A stretch of 64,000 bases of DNA from Unio delphinus (GCA_029339505.1 JAQISU010000041.1:5141001-5205000); one strand, 5' to 3'; shown: positions 48,671 to 56,966, counted from the first letter of the stretch. Translations and numbers: made by a program. The notes: generated from the sequence alone by a model not told the origin.

Positions 48671-49956
48671 GTAAGTCTGTGAAATACCACCACTTAATGT
48701 ATGGTCTCATGTGAAGTGACCTTATATAACCATTTGTCAAACTGAAGAATATTTGACACAGAGGATGTTTTCTTACTTCACGGTAATGTTTGAGCTTTTT
48801 TATTTATGACAGGTATGCGTTTTCTCGAGCTATATGACCTTATTCTATTTCAAGGCAAAGTTATGGAGGCGAAGACAATCATTCCGAACACAGTTTGTCA
48901 GAGTTGGATATCCGAACTGCTAAAATATCAGAAAGGTTAGTTGTCAGAAGATGTTTATTCTTGATCAAACGCTATTGTAATTTACAATACAAAACATAGT
49001 ACTGTCAGTTGAATACCATAAAGTAACCATCGTTTCACTTTAATTCATCCAAGAAAGAAAAAATGCATTATTTTTCTCACAATTTATAATTTTTTCATAA
49101 ACCTTGATCCTTTGAGGCAATTTCACGTCATTTATATTTATCCGCTCCGCGCCCCTACTGTGTAAAACATTTACACGGACCTAAGTATATTAAGCTATGT
49201 GTATTTTGAAAATGAAGCATGTATATTATACGACAGAGTAAATACTTACGATATGTGGATGATGCTTGATTTATGTTATGTATATTTAATTTGAAAAGGT
49301 TGTTAGCTAATTGCATTTATAAATTTCATCATATGTTTTGGATAATGTAAAACGGAATAACTGACCCTTTCGAAAATCAATGACAGTTTTGGAAACAACG
49401 TTATTGACCTTTTTCTGACTGAAGGATAAATATATGGATTATTATCCTTGAATGAGTCATGGAGATCATGTTTACTATGCTCCTAATATATGGCATTCCA
49501 AACAAACCCTGTCAAATATTTAAGCTAGCGTCGAATTTGTGGGAGATCACAACGTGGTTCACCACAATCTTGCTGTTTAAGTTGTAGACTTTGATAAGGT
49601 TTCAAAATGATGGACAGGATAACTTCAAACAGCGCTGTTTCAGGAGACAAGATCCTTATGCATTTTAGTTTACAATACAACGCGATGACTATAACGTCAC
49701 CAGAATGTTTCATTGGTCTAAATACTACTTGAGATTTCTGCACTTAGTGGATGGAGGCATCTGGTTACACCATGACATAAAAAGCACTAAATATATCAAT
49801 AAATGATAGCAATGATTATGACGATGACTCTAATAATATAATTGATTTATTTTTAGAACAGATACTCACTGTTCTTCTGAAATTGCTTGGCTCGCTTTAA
49901 CTGCTATTTCCAAGTCACTTTTATAGTGTCCCGACTGAGTCAAATCTTCTCCATTC
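32732..49956 (-). CDS. HECT-type E3 ubiquitin ligase gene with UIM exons (3' part)
   Basis: This entry gives the span of the gene model; exons are listed individually. A HECT ligase takes ubiquitin from an E2 onto its catalytic Cys and passes it to a substrate lysine. Five consecutive exons encode a complete HECT domain of about 385 residues that ends exactly at the protein C-terminus, as in all HECT ligases. Upstream are two Glu-rich linker exons, one UIM-like exon and a UIM exon, all bounded by phase-2 introns. More such exons at 57.3, 60.5, 61.2 and 63.3 kb may belong to the same gene, so the 5' end is not in the window or not recognised. The sequence type recalls the G2E3/HERC-like HECT ligases expanded in molluscs and fish. 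The UIM modules are not part of human G2E3 as I know it. Confidence 0.85.
33419..33700. repeat. 47-bp minisatellite, 6 units
   Basis: The unit CTATAATATAAATTGATTAA..TTAGGGAAAAATTAAATTC is repeated six times with one to three differences. It lies in the last HECT intron. Confidence 0.95.
33702..34085 (-). pseudogene. Mariner-like transposase C-terminal remnant
   Basis: The minus strand reads, through stops and frameshifts, LELAPNDFWPNF, LRGRRFE and finally RCIKVNGEYFERKH. These are the segment with the third catalytic Asp and the characteristic C-terminal tail of mariner transposases. It sits inside the last HECT intron, in the gene's orientation. No terminal inverted repeats were found. Confidence 0.65.
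34090..35190. other. Intron sequence, nothing recognised
   Basis: Part of the intron between HECT exons 4 and 5. It has short open frames only. Confidence 0.5.
35196..35467 (-). CDS. HECT exon 4: N-lobe end and start of C-lobe
   Basis: 272 nt between acceptor TCATTACAG and donor G|GTAAGA. It starts one base into the previous codon (AA+T) and ends after one base. It encodes FMQGLHSVGVLDYILKYPDQ and EPLTAEKMSSIFTI, matching the stretch where HECT domains read 'GL..lgvld.i..hp..f' and 'lta..l..lf'. An acidic insertion follows (YEDDDDDEERE). The acceptor is abutted by a 94-bp (AT)n tract, so it lacks an ordinary polypyrimidine tract. Confidence 0.9.
35476..35569. repeat. (TA)n microsatellite at splice acceptor
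   Basis: Pure TA repeat immediately upstream, in gene orientation, of the acceptor of HECT exon 4. Confidence 0.97.
35594..35661. repeat. (TC)n microsatellite
   Basis: About 34 TC dinucleotides in the same intron. In gene orientation it reads GA, so it cannot act as a polypyrimidine tract. Confidence 0.97.
36208..36273. repeat. (TAG)n microsatellite
   Basis: About 21 GTA/TAG trinucleotides in the intron between HECT exons 3 and 4. Confidence 0.96.
36544..36704 (-). CDS. HECT exon 3
   Basis: 161 nt between acceptor TACTTGTAG and donor AA|GTGAGA. It starts in phase 0 and ends two bases into a codon, exactly as its neighbours require. It encodes LYITGCLRNEKTDSKDQLIQ and LINYYLVERTRPAFD, the HECT N-lobe region that contacts the E2. 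Confidence 0.9.
37413..37520. repeat. 36-bp tandem repeat, 3 units
   Basis: Three near-exact units of ATTGTTATAG..TTTGTACATGTAC lie about 40 bp inside the intron 3' of HECT exon 2. Since 36 is a multiple of three, the exon's reading frame runs open through the donor site and all three units (YKSKSIT-like in one frame, VHVQIKINYYNN in the exon's frame). Confidence 0.95.
37563..37744 (-). CDS. HECT exon 2
   Basis: 182 nt between acceptor CTTCTTTAG and donor GAG|GTAACC. It starts two bases into a codon and ends in phase 0. It encodes KEYFYAGMVIGQSLVYGGPV and PRFLSSLLLDCLI, the conserved HECT N-lobe core ('G...a.sl.hggp.p.fls...f'), then a loop GPENVTGSREDIYD. Confidence 0.92.
38755..38821. repeat. 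(TC)n microsatellite
   Basis: About 33 TC dinucleotides in the intron between HECT exons 1 and 2. Confidence 0.97.
39672..39803. repeat. 66-bp two-copy tandem repeat
   Basis: The unit starts TTCGAAAGGAATATGGATAT and ends about TTTAACGGTAAGATC. The second copy, at 39,738, has about six differences. Intronic. Confidence 0.9.
39981..40282 (-). CDS. HECT exon 1: start of HECT domain
   Basis: 302 nt between acceptor TGCTACAAG and donor CAAG|GTATTT. The first base completes a codon begun in the previous exon and the exon ends one base into a codon. It encodes GFNVTFVDDEGNTEGAIDAG, then GPKREYFQLVMDHL and GRKLLSYDVQ. V.F..E...GA.DAGGP.REFF is the diagnostic opening of HECT domains. Reading starts before any Met is required, so the internal Met is not a start. 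Confidence 0.93.
40989..41084 (-). CDS. Acidic linker exon (phase 2-2)
   Basis: 96 nt between acceptor TATATATAG and donor AG|GTAGGT. It leaves one base at the start and two at the end, so it is frame-neutral. It encodes EGEWMANEVEEEQEEKLDEE and KEGMENCDPDI, a Glu-rich probably disordered segment just before the HECT domain. Its splice phases match HECT exon 1 and the acidic exon at 44.6 kb. The polypyrimidine tract is weak. Confidence 0.7.
41760..41827. repeat. (GA)n microsatellite
   Basis: About 33 GA dinucleotides in an intron; it reads TC in gene orientation. Confidence 0.97.
42470..42712 (+). pseudogene. Possible Tc1-like transposase N-terminus
   Basis: An 80-codon frame beginning MAPTRKEMTSDVKNILLCC. 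Its first 25 residues resemble the helix-turn-helix start of Tc1-family transposases (KE.t.dvkn.I...kdG). The resemblance ends there and no catalytic domain or inverted repeats were found. Chance similarity remains possible. Confidence 0.3.
44288..44362 (-). CDS. UIM-like exon (phase 2-2)
   Basis: 75 nt between acceptor TTTCGTCTAAG and donor AG|GTGAGC, with one base at the start and two at the end like the other small exons. It encodes STPIRFGDEARLTIKANQ. Aligned on the UIM exon (DLEIAVKASQ), the EARLTIKANQ part keeps the spacing, with Ala to Thr and Ser to Asn at the two key positions, so ubiquitin binding is doubtful. It could be a decayed UIM repeat or chance. Confidence 0.5.
44550..44654 (-). 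CDS. Glu/Gln-run linker exon (phase 2-2)
   Basis: 105 nt between acceptor TTTATTCTCCCAG and donor AG|GTTAGT, with one base at the start and two at the end. It encodes HYQQQKDESIEEE, about eleven Glu, five Gln and GSGE. The Glu and Gln runs are the microsatellites (GAA)n and (CAA)n, so length will vary between alleles in steps of one residue. It is probably a disordered spacer between UIM modules and the HECT domain. Confidence 0.72.
45300..45945. repeat. Degenerate TAATCAAGTAACCCTTTTG array
   Basis: About 30 irregular units based on GTAATCAAGTAACCCTTTT, alternating with ATCAATTATTAATTGTGTAA blocks. The latter are partly self-complementary (TTAATTGTG/CAATTATTAA). Confidence 0.85.
45950..46855. 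other. Intron sequence, no exon recognised
   Basis: A 65-codon minus frame ending DMASFSSNDLRTFPF (46,401-46,204) has no splice-consistent borders. Nothing else was recognised. Confidence 0.45.
46860..47095 (-). mobile_element. tRNA-derived SINE, family 2, diverged
   Basis: The minus strand has a B-box-like GGTTCCAACCCAGGCCGAG, then GTTAGTGTTTGGACTGGTCG and AATGTGACTGGGTGGGACAT, matching the family 2 SINEs at 17.7 and 22.3 kb. The head is decayed and no target-site duplication was seen. Confidence 0.8.
47100..48610. other. Intron or intergenic, nothing recognised
   Basis: AT-rich; no exon with the phase pattern of this gene was found. Confidence 0.45.
48617..48666. repeat. (TA)n microsatellite
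   Basis: About 24 TA dinucleotides lie next to the left end of the inverted segment at 48.68 kb. Confidence 0.96.
48680..49185. repeat. Inverted copy of 60,285-60,800
   Basis: This segment matches the reverse complement of 60,285-60,800, for example CACTTAATGTATGGTCTCAT here and its complement near 60,770. The flanking duplicated DNA (from 49.49 kb on) is in direct orientation to 60.84 kb on. A local inversion of about 0.5 kb therefore separates the two copies. Confidence 0.85.
48855..48935 (+). pseudogene. UIM-like exon, in inverted orientation
   Basis: On the plus strand, against the gene: acceptor CTATTTCAAG, 81 nt, donor AG|GTTAGT. It has one base at the start and two at the end, the signature of this gene's small exons. 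It encodes SYGGEDNHSEHSLSELDIRT. The copy at 60,535-60,615 lies on the minus strand, the gene's strand. Here inversion has put intact splice sites on the wrong strand, so it cannot be spliced into the HECT transcript. Whether it serves a plus-strand transcript is unknown. Confidence 0.6.
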
Positions 49957-49960
49957 CTAT

Positions 49961-49962
<2 letters not shown>
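49485..49962. repeat. Segmental duplication, copy 1 (UIM exon part)
   Basis: Direct repeat of 60,840-61,325 (shared start GGCATTCCAAACAA and GCTAGCGTCGAATTTGTGGG). It includes the UIM exon and ends where the LINE begins. Confidence 0.92.
49870..49956 (-). CDS. UIM exon, copy 1 (phase 2-2)
   Basis: 87 nt between acceptor AAATAG and donor CA|GTGAGT, one base at the start and two at the end. It encodes NGEDLTQSGHYKSDLEIAVK and ASQAISEEQ. SDLEIAVKASQAISEE fits the ubiquitin-interacting motif: an acidic residue, Leu, the invariant Ala three residues later and Ser four residues after that, then an acidic end. UIMs are single helices that bind the Ile44 face of ubiquitin. In a HECT ligase such a motif could hold ubiquitin chains or ubiquitinated substrates (inference). 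The LINE at 49,962 replaces almost all sequence upstream of its acceptor. Confidence 0.75.
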
Positions 49963-50020
<58 letters not shown>

Positions 50021-50046
50021 GTAATAATAATAATAATAATAATAAT
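49963..50046. repeat. (AAT)n tail of the LINE
   Basis: About 28 AAT units, TTA on the element's strand: the microsatellite 3' tail typical of L2/CR1-type LINEs. It abuts the UIM exon acceptor. Confidence 0.96.
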
Positions 50047-50204
50047 GAGGACTTTGTATAGCGCCTAAACTTTCGAAGCTCTATGCGCTTTACACCATCA
50101 GTAATGATATGACTACACTACGGAAAACAAAGGAAAAAAACAATGAAATTGGAAACCATAAAAACATGCTGAAAACATTTAAGGTACAAACCACGATTAG
50201 GTCT

Positions 50205-50462
50205 CTAAGTTTTTCCCTGCAGTCGAAACAGGTGAGTTTTAAAAGCGCTCTTAAAAGGGACCACTGTGTCTTTGTGTCTAATTTCAATGGGCAATTCGTT
50301 CTTCGTCGGCGGGCCCTGATATGCAAACGAACGTTGTCCATATGACTTTGTTTTCACCATGGGAACAATGAGTATACGATTATCAGAAGAAGAGCGTAAG
50401 TATCTAGCTGGTGTATACACATGGGTGAGGCTGGATAGGTATGTTGGACTGGAGTCTGTCAA
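50205..50462 (-). pseudogene. LINE ORF2 C-terminal segment
   Basis: 85 codons reading YTPARYLRSSSDNRILIVP, KSYGQRSFAYQGPPTKNELP and FKSAFKTHLFRL. This is the recognisable C-terminal region of CR1/L2-type polymerases. It is separated from the RT part by a frameshift region at 50.46-50.65 kb. Confidence 0.88.
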
Positions 50463-50647
50463 TGAAACATAGCACAGAGAACAAACTTTTTGTTTGATTC
50501 TGTATCGAATCGATCGCCAGTGTAGGGTACAGAGCAGTGGTGAAGTGTGCTCTGATTGAGGTACTCTAAAGATGATCCGTACAGTTGTGTTTTTTAATTT
50601 TTTGAAGTTTCTGGAGTAAATATTGTGACGAACCAGACAGAATTGTG

Positions 50648-51360
50648 TTACAATAGTCCAGTCTTGAAAGTACTAATGAACACAAGTGTTTTAGTGGCAT
50701 CAACTGAAAGATATTTACGAATGGAACTGATGCGTCTCGGTTCAAGGTATGCAGCTTTGCATATGTTTAAGACATGTTGTTGCAATGTGAGAGTACTGTC
50801 TAGAGTAACGCCTAGGTTTTGTACTGACTGTGAGAATTTAATGTTGGCGTTAAAGATATTTATTGTCTGAGGTAAAGGATGTGAAAGAGAAAGTCTTTGA
50901 GTTGTGATCAGAATGGCCTCAGTTTTATCATCATTCATCTGCAGCTTGTTACATGTCATCCATGATTTCACATCAGAAATGCACCTCTCTACTCCATGGA
51001 TGGTAGCATCAACTTCAGTTGGGTGGCTAGACTTGTATATTTGGGTGTCATCAGCATACAATTGGTGCGACACTGGGTGATGACCTATGACACTTGAGAG
51101 CGGCTGAGTGTACATAATGAAGAGAACAGGTCCACGAACAGATCCCTGTGGAACTCCACAACATACGTCAACTGGGCTTGAGTGTATTCCATTTGCAGAT
51201 TTAATTTGTGTCTTGTTGACTAGGTAGGACTTAAACCACTGTAAGGCTACATTCTGAATGCCAAATACATGCTGGAGACGGTGAAGTAATATATCATGGT
51301 CTATTGTGTCAAATGCTTCAGATAAATCCAGGAGAGTTAGGACTGTAATCTTTCCACTAT
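50648..51360 (-). pseudogene. LINE reverse transcriptase
   Basis: The minus strand reads LLDLSEAFDTIDHDILLHRL (motif A with catalytic Asp), GVPQGSVRGPVLFIMYTQPL (motif B) and HQLYADDTQIYKSS (motif C with catalytic YADD). KLQMNDDKTEAILI and NLGVTLDSTLTLQQH follow. The domain is mostly open from 51.35 to 50.65 kb. The catalytic residues are all present; upstream frames are disrupted near 51.36 kb. Confidence 0.93.
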
Positions 51361-52298
51361 GTTATTCAGTTATTCAATACTTTCAGAAGAGTAGTTTCCG
51401 TACTGTGTCAAGGGCGATATGCATTGCTAAAAAGACTGCTTGAATTCAAATGAGATACAAGTTGGGTTAGAACAACCTTTTCTAAGATTTTTTTATATGA
51501 ATGGGAGATTAGAAACTGGGCGGTAGTTCTTTAAATCGTTATGGTCCAGTGCTGGTTTCTACAGCAGTGGCATTACGATGGCAGTTTTGAAAAATGATGG
51601 GAATTCCCACGATGAGATAGAGATATTAATAACATCAGTTAGTGAAGGCAATATTGGGTCTAAGCACTCAAGCAACAGTGATGTCGGAATTGGATCAAGT
51701 TCACATGACTGGTGCATTCTCCGTACTAAAAAGAAACAGGTTCAAATGCTCCTAATTGTAGTCGCTGAATTCTGCATCATGACTGTATGGTGACGAGTCA
51801 GTTGAAATTGTGCTGTCAAGCGAATCTCTAATGGTTTGTACTTTGTCACGGAAGAAATATTCCAATTGGTCCGGAAGGTCTGGTGGAGAGAAGGTTGTTG
51901 GAAGTGGTGTACATTTGCTCCTTTACATTAGTTTGTTAGTTATCTCGAAGAGCTCTTTGCAGCTGGAACTCTCCGTGATCTTAGTACTGTAGTCTGATAA
52001 TTTGGCTAAATGGACTATGTTTGTAACGTTCTTCTAAACGGCTTCATTGATTTGTTTATCAATAGTGAGTGTGGTGGAAAGCCAAATCCTCTCTGGTTTT
52101 CAGCGATGTCTTTTAGCAGTGCGAAGCTGGTCCCTAACACTGCTTTACCATGGAGAACACTTTTTTTTAATTGATACTCTACATTTGCTGGCTGAGGCAT
52201 GTTTTTGAAGCAATGAACGCAGGCAGTTATCAAGTGTTTCCGCTGTTGAATGTAAGAAAGTTGTTAGGTTTTCTTGGATGTCATGCATGAATTTGGTT

Positions 52299-53400
52299 CT
52301 ATTTATTATACGGAGGTTTCTCTTGTAGCAAATAGAGGTGGAGGGTTAGGGACTGATACGTCGAGATGGCATACAATGCAGAGGTGATCCGATGCAAGTT
52401 CGTGGAATACAAGGGTGGATTGCATAATATGAAACTAGATAAAATGTGACCAAGTTTATGGGTGGGTTGGTTAACTGACTGTTTAAGATTGAAAACATGA
52501 ATGGAATCTATGATTTGGACGTGTATGGTTTTCAAGGACAGTCAAAGTGAAAGTTTAAATCTCCAATAATAATTAGGTTACTACCTATCGAATTTCCATA
52601 CTACAGATGATTTGTAAACTGCTCCAAAAAGAGAGATGCAGTCAGCTTGTTTTTTCTACTAGGAGGAGGGCAGTAGAGACAGAAAAAATGGACTGACCTT
52701 TGTTCTAGTGTGAGCGTTGTTTGGACTAGTTCAAACAATGTGTGGGAGAAATTGAAGGCTGTGTGGTACTTAAGGTAATTTGTAATTACAGCAATTCCAC
52801 CTCCGCGAGAGTTGCGGGGGAACGACTTGATGAAGTAATAGCTGGGTGTTAAATCCGCACACTTAGGTTCATCACCTGACGATCGTAACCATGTTTCTGT
52901 CAGGAAGATGACGTCGATATTCTGGTCGTTGATGAAAATTAGCAATTCATGTGCGCTCTTCCGGTGACCCTACTGATTGAGCGTTGAATAATGCAGTATG
53001 TAGTGGTATCCCTGGGATAGTTGACACAACGGTTGACGACTTAAGAGGAATTTGAACCAGGTTATTAAAATTAATTGCAGAAGTTATAAATTGTTTATCT
53101 GTTAAGGGCGACAGGGAGATAATTGGAATTCTTCTTCTTGTTCTACGCCGATCAGCTTTGAAATAACGTTTCTTTTTTTCACTTCCGTTTACATTTAAGT
53201 AATGATGAATGTATTCCAAGTTCGTTCAGTCTTGAGCACAATGTAGTATCTAGAACCAAGGTGTGGTCATTAAATCCAATTAATGAGGTTCCGTCATATT
53301 GTAAGCGGTCATGTGACGGCGGTTTATTCCAAAACAAAAGACGTCTTAACAGGGGAACAAAACAGCTGAGAAAAATTCTAATTCTTCTCGTTTCCAAAAC
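52299..53400 (-). pseudogene. LINE N-terminus and APE endonuclease
   Basis: The segment 53,219-52,947 has a basic tract (KKKRYFKADRRRTRRRIP) and ends FNAQSVGSPEERT. The segment 52,945-52,601 has NIDVIFLTETWL, with the catalytic Glu of APE endonucleases, then SRGGGIAVITNYLKYHT. A further piece (52,535-52,299) contains CNPPLYSTNLHRI near the end of the domain. Frameshifts between the pieces show decay. Confidence 0.88.
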
Positions 53401-53537
53401 AAGGAGATGAATTAATACATTTGAACGGAACAGCTAATGCATGATGAAACACAATAATGCAGACGAAGATAGACAACAAGCATAAATATCATAAAAATAG
53501 CACAAAATCGGACGAGCCTTTCTCGAGCAGTTAAGCG

Positions 53538-53560
53538 ATGGCGGCCATCTTTCCGGAAGT
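53538..53560 (-). promoter_or_regulatory. Possible YY1/ETS-type motifs at LINE 5' end
   Basis: The first bases of the LINE read CTTCCGGAAAGATGGCCGCC. CTTCCGGAA is an ETS-type site and AAGATGGCCGCC is the YY1 consensus. Human L1 carries a YY1 site at the same place, where it fixes the transcription start. Function here is inferred from position only. Confidence 0.5.
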
Positions 53561-53812
53561 CCAACAGAAGAATGACACTATAAAATAAAGCTGTGTGAAT
53601 CATACTTGATAGATGAAACAGTAGATACATTTTCACGTCTTATAATTATTAATTGAAACTAACTTTTACAAAATCTACTGGGCACAATACAAGAAGCAAT
53701 ACAGTTTTATTGGCATTACATTTGTTATGAAATCGAATGCTTCTAATATTTTAACATGGAGTGACCATATATAGTATTTGAGCACTGGAAGATAGATCAA
53801 ACCAATTTTGTT

Positions 53813-53948
53813 TTACCTACCTACCTACAACCAACCTATCTACCTACCTACCTACCTACCAACCTACCTACCTACCAACCTACCTGCCTGCCTGCCTGCC
53901 TACCTACCTACCTACCTACCTACCTACCTACATACATACATACATATC
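53813..53948. repeat. (CTAC)n/(CATA)n microsatellite
   Basis: Tetranucleotide CTAC with CAAC and CTGC variants, then CATA. Copy 2 (61,537-61,552) has only a few units. Confidence 0.95.
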
Positions 53949-53978
53949 TATATATATATACGTTTGTCTTCCATACAG

Positions 53979-54074
53979 GACAATTTAGACTACAACCGCG
54001 TCTTGACCCAACTGAGTGACAACATCCACCCTACTTTAACGTTCCTTACTTTGAATGCGGCGAAGAACAATCAT
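53979..54074 (+). CDS. Candidate plus-strand exon, copy 1
   Basis: 96 nt (32 codons, phase 0-0) between a strong acceptor TTGTCTTCCATACAG and donor CAT|GTACGT. It encodes DNLDYNRVLTQLSDNIHPTL and TFLTLNAAKNNH, of ordinary protein composition. The second copy at 61,570 keeps the frame with mostly conservative or silent changes. I do not recognise the family and found no partner exons, so it may be a gene fragment carried into the duplicated segment. Confidence 0.35.
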
Positions 54075-55500
54075 GTACGTGCTTAGCATGCTTAACAATT
54101 ATAAATACCGATTATTTTCGTGCAAAGCATGACTAACTATTATGAAAACCGGTCATGTGCGGGCTTCGCATGCCCAACTAGTATTAAAACCGGTCATATT
54201 CGTGCTTAGCATGTCTAACTGTTATAAAAACCGGTTCTGTTCATACTTAGCATGCCTAAATGTTATAAAAACCGGTCATTTCACGCTTAGCATGTTTAAC
54301 TATTCTACAAACCGGTCATGTTGATCTTATTATGTCTAACTATTATACAAACAGGTCATGTTCGTGCTTAGCGTTTCAAACTATTATGAAAACTGTAATG
54401 TTCGTGCTTAGCATGCCTAACTGTTATAATCACAGGTCATGTTCGTGCTTAGCGTGTCTAACTATTATAAAAACAGGTCCTGTACATGCTTCGCATGTCA
54501 AACTATTATACAAACCGGTAATGTTCATGCATAGCAGGCCTAACTATTATTAAAACCGGTCATGTTCGTGCTTAGCATGCATAACTAAATATATAAACCT
54601 TTCATGTTCGTGCTTAGCGTGTCCGTTGTAAAAACAGGTCATGTTTGTACTGAGCATGCCAAACTATTATAAAAATCGGTCATGTTCATGCTTTACATGT
54701 CTAACTATTATACAAATCGGTCATTTTTATGCTTACCATGCCTACCTGTTGTACAAACCGGTTATGTTCGTGCTCAGCTAGTCTAACTACCATAAATATC
54801 GGTCCATGTTCATGTTTTGCACGCCTAACTGTTGTACAATGCGGTTATGTTCGTGCTTAGCACGCCTAACTATTATACACACCAGTTATATTCGTGCTTA
54901 GCACGCTTAACAATTACAAAAATCGGTCATGTTTTGTGCTTTACATGTCTAAATATTATAACAATCGGTCATGCTTGTGATTAGCATGCTTGTGATTAGC
55001 ATGCATAACTATGCTAAAAATCGGTCATATTTAAGCAAGCCTGACAGTTGTAGAAACCGGTAGACAGTTGTAGAAACCGGTTATGTTCATCTAACATAAC
55101 TTTCATAGAAGCCGCTCCTATTCATCTTAGCACGCCTAACTATTATACAAAAAGGTTATGCTTAGCGTGTCTGTTATAAAAGCCGGTCATGTTCGTGCTT
55201 TACACATCTGACTATTATTAAAGCATGTCAAGTTTATGCTTGACAGGTCTAACTATTATAAAAACCGGTCATGTTTATCTTGGCATGCCCATCTATTATA
55301 CAAAGAAGTCATAATCGTCCTTAGCATGCCTAACTATTATAAAAACCGGTCATGCATAGCGTGTCTATTATAAAAGCCGGTCATGTTCATGCTTAGCATG
55401 TCTGACTATTATAAAAACCGGTCATGGTCGTGCTTAGCATGTCTAACTATTATAAAAACAAGTCATGTTCATGCTTGAGATGCTTAACTATTACCAAAAC
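54060..55500. repeat. 41-bp minisatellite, about 34 units
   Basis: The consensus begins CATGTTCGTGCTTAGCATG and continues TCTAACTATTATAAAAACCGGT. Almost every unit keeps ACCGGT and GCATG, while the AT stretch varies. Related arrays are at 56,155-56,400 and 61,665-62,270. Confidence 0.94.
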
Positions 55501-56046
55501 TATCAACTTGATTGTTACAACCAGATCTGCATGCCTCAAAGGGACATGAAACAATAGTATGTCTTTATATTGGAAAGAGGTTTTGCTTTTCAAGACATTT
55601 ATCCGAAAACAATTTGCATAGAATGGTTAAATACATTTTTTGTTCAATTAAAGATCTTAGTAACGTTATTAAAGACTAACATTTTTATACTAATTATTCT
55701 AGTTTCCTCTCGTAAAATAGATTATGTTGAAGTTCTGTCTTCATTTCATTTATTTAGAATTTCCAATCTATCCAATCAGTGAGTTTGTTTCCATACTCCA
55801 ACCTAGAATTGCAGATGCTAAATTTTGCTTTTCTCTTACGTCAAATACTGATATTCATTGTAAGCGGGCATCAAAGAGGTCAAATTCCACTCAATGTGCA
55901 CCATTGACCTGACAAAGATAGATTCAAATGCACTACTAACCTGGAAAAGAGTTATTAATATGCCACTCTGACCTTAAAATGCGTTCTTCACATACATACA
56001 TACATACATACATACATACATACATACATACATACATACATACATA
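55501..56046. repeat. Module M, copy 1, ending in (CATA)n
   Basis: Starts CAACTTGATTGTTACAACCA, passes TGCCTCAAAGGGACATGAAA and a 0.4-kb body, and ends in about 14 CATA units. Two further copies are at 56,412 and 62,288. Its open frames differ between copies and are not conserved, so it is treated as non-coding. Confidence 0.9.
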
Positions 56047-56154
56047 CTCAAAAGAGAAGCGCATTATTAGAAAACAGCAAAACAAAAATAAGATGCAAAT
56101 TCCACAAATCTAAGTCGTCTTAACTCAACAGAGTGAAAAGATTTCATGCCTTAT

Positions 56155-56400
56155 CTTTAGCATGTCTAGCTATTATAAAAACCGGCAATGTTCATGATTA
56201 GCATGTCTAACTGTTATAAAAGCCGGTCGTGTTCATTTTAGCATGACTAACTATTATAAAAACCGGTCATGCATAGCGTGTCTATTATAAAAGCCGGTCA
56301 TGTTCGTGCTTAGCATGTCTGACTATTATAAAAACCGGTCATGGTCGTGGTTAGCATGTCTGACTATTATAGAAACAAGTCATGTCCATGCTTGAGATGC
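56155..56400. repeat. 41-bp minisatellite, short array between modules
   Basis: About six units of the same 41-bp repeat as at 54.1-55.5 kb. With module M copy 2 it forms an internal duplication of about 0.9 kb that is absent from the copy at 62 kb. Confidence 0.9.
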
Positions 56401-56411
56401 TTAACTCTTAC

Positions 56412-56966
56412 CAAAACTATCAACTTGATTGTTACAACCAGATCTGCATGCCTCAAAGGGACATGAAACAATAGTATGTCTTTATATTGGAAAGAGGTTT
56501 TTCATTTTAAGACATTTACCAGAAAACAAACTGCATATTAAAATTGTTCAATACATTTTTTGTTCAATTAAAGTTTATCAGAGCTATTAAAGACTTAAAT
56601 TTTAATACGAATTATTCTGAAAGTTTCCTCTCGTAAAATACCTTATTTTGAAGTTCTATCTTCACTTCATTTATTTAGAAATTTCAGTCCTTTCAATCAG
56701 TGAGTTTGTTTCCTTTCTCCTCTCTAGAATTGTAGATGATACATTTTGCTTTTTCTTACGTCAAATACTGATATTCATTGTAAGCGTGCATCTAAGAGGC
56801 CAAATTCCACTCTAGGTGCACCACTGACCTGACAAAGAAAGATTCAGATGCACCTCTGTCCTAGAAAAGAGTTATTCAGATGCCATTCTGACCTTTAAAT
56901 GCGTTCTTCACATACATACATACATACATACATACATACATACATACATACATACATACATACATG
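56412..56966. repeat. Module M, copy 2, ending in (CATA)n
   Basis: Second copy of the module at 55,501. After the CATA run it continues into ACGTACACACAC-like simple sequence to about 57,020. Confidence 0.9.

Larger units (their letters stand above)
49962..53560 (-). mobile_element. Near full-length LINE, CR1/L2-like
   Basis: A minus-strand non-LTR retrotransposon of about 3.6 kb. The 5' end (53,560) begins CTTCCGGAAAGATGGCCGCC. Then come an N-terminal region (53.4-52.95 kb), an APE-type endonuclease (52.95-52.3 kb), reverse transcriptase (51.4-50.65 kb) and a C-terminal domain (50.46-50.2 kb). The 3' tail is AAAGCGCATAGAGC..(ATT)n, ending in about 85 bp of trinucleotide repeat. The copy of this locus at 61,325 lacks it, giving an empty site. 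Frames are broken by a few stops and shifts, so it is probably inactive. Confidence 0.93.

Noticed and set aside
53808..54086. 92-codon plus frame of Leu-Pro-Thr-Tyr repeats
   Set aside because: The N-terminal part is a translation of the (CTAC)n microsatellite. Only the final segment (53,979-54,074) looks like a possible exon and is listed on its own.
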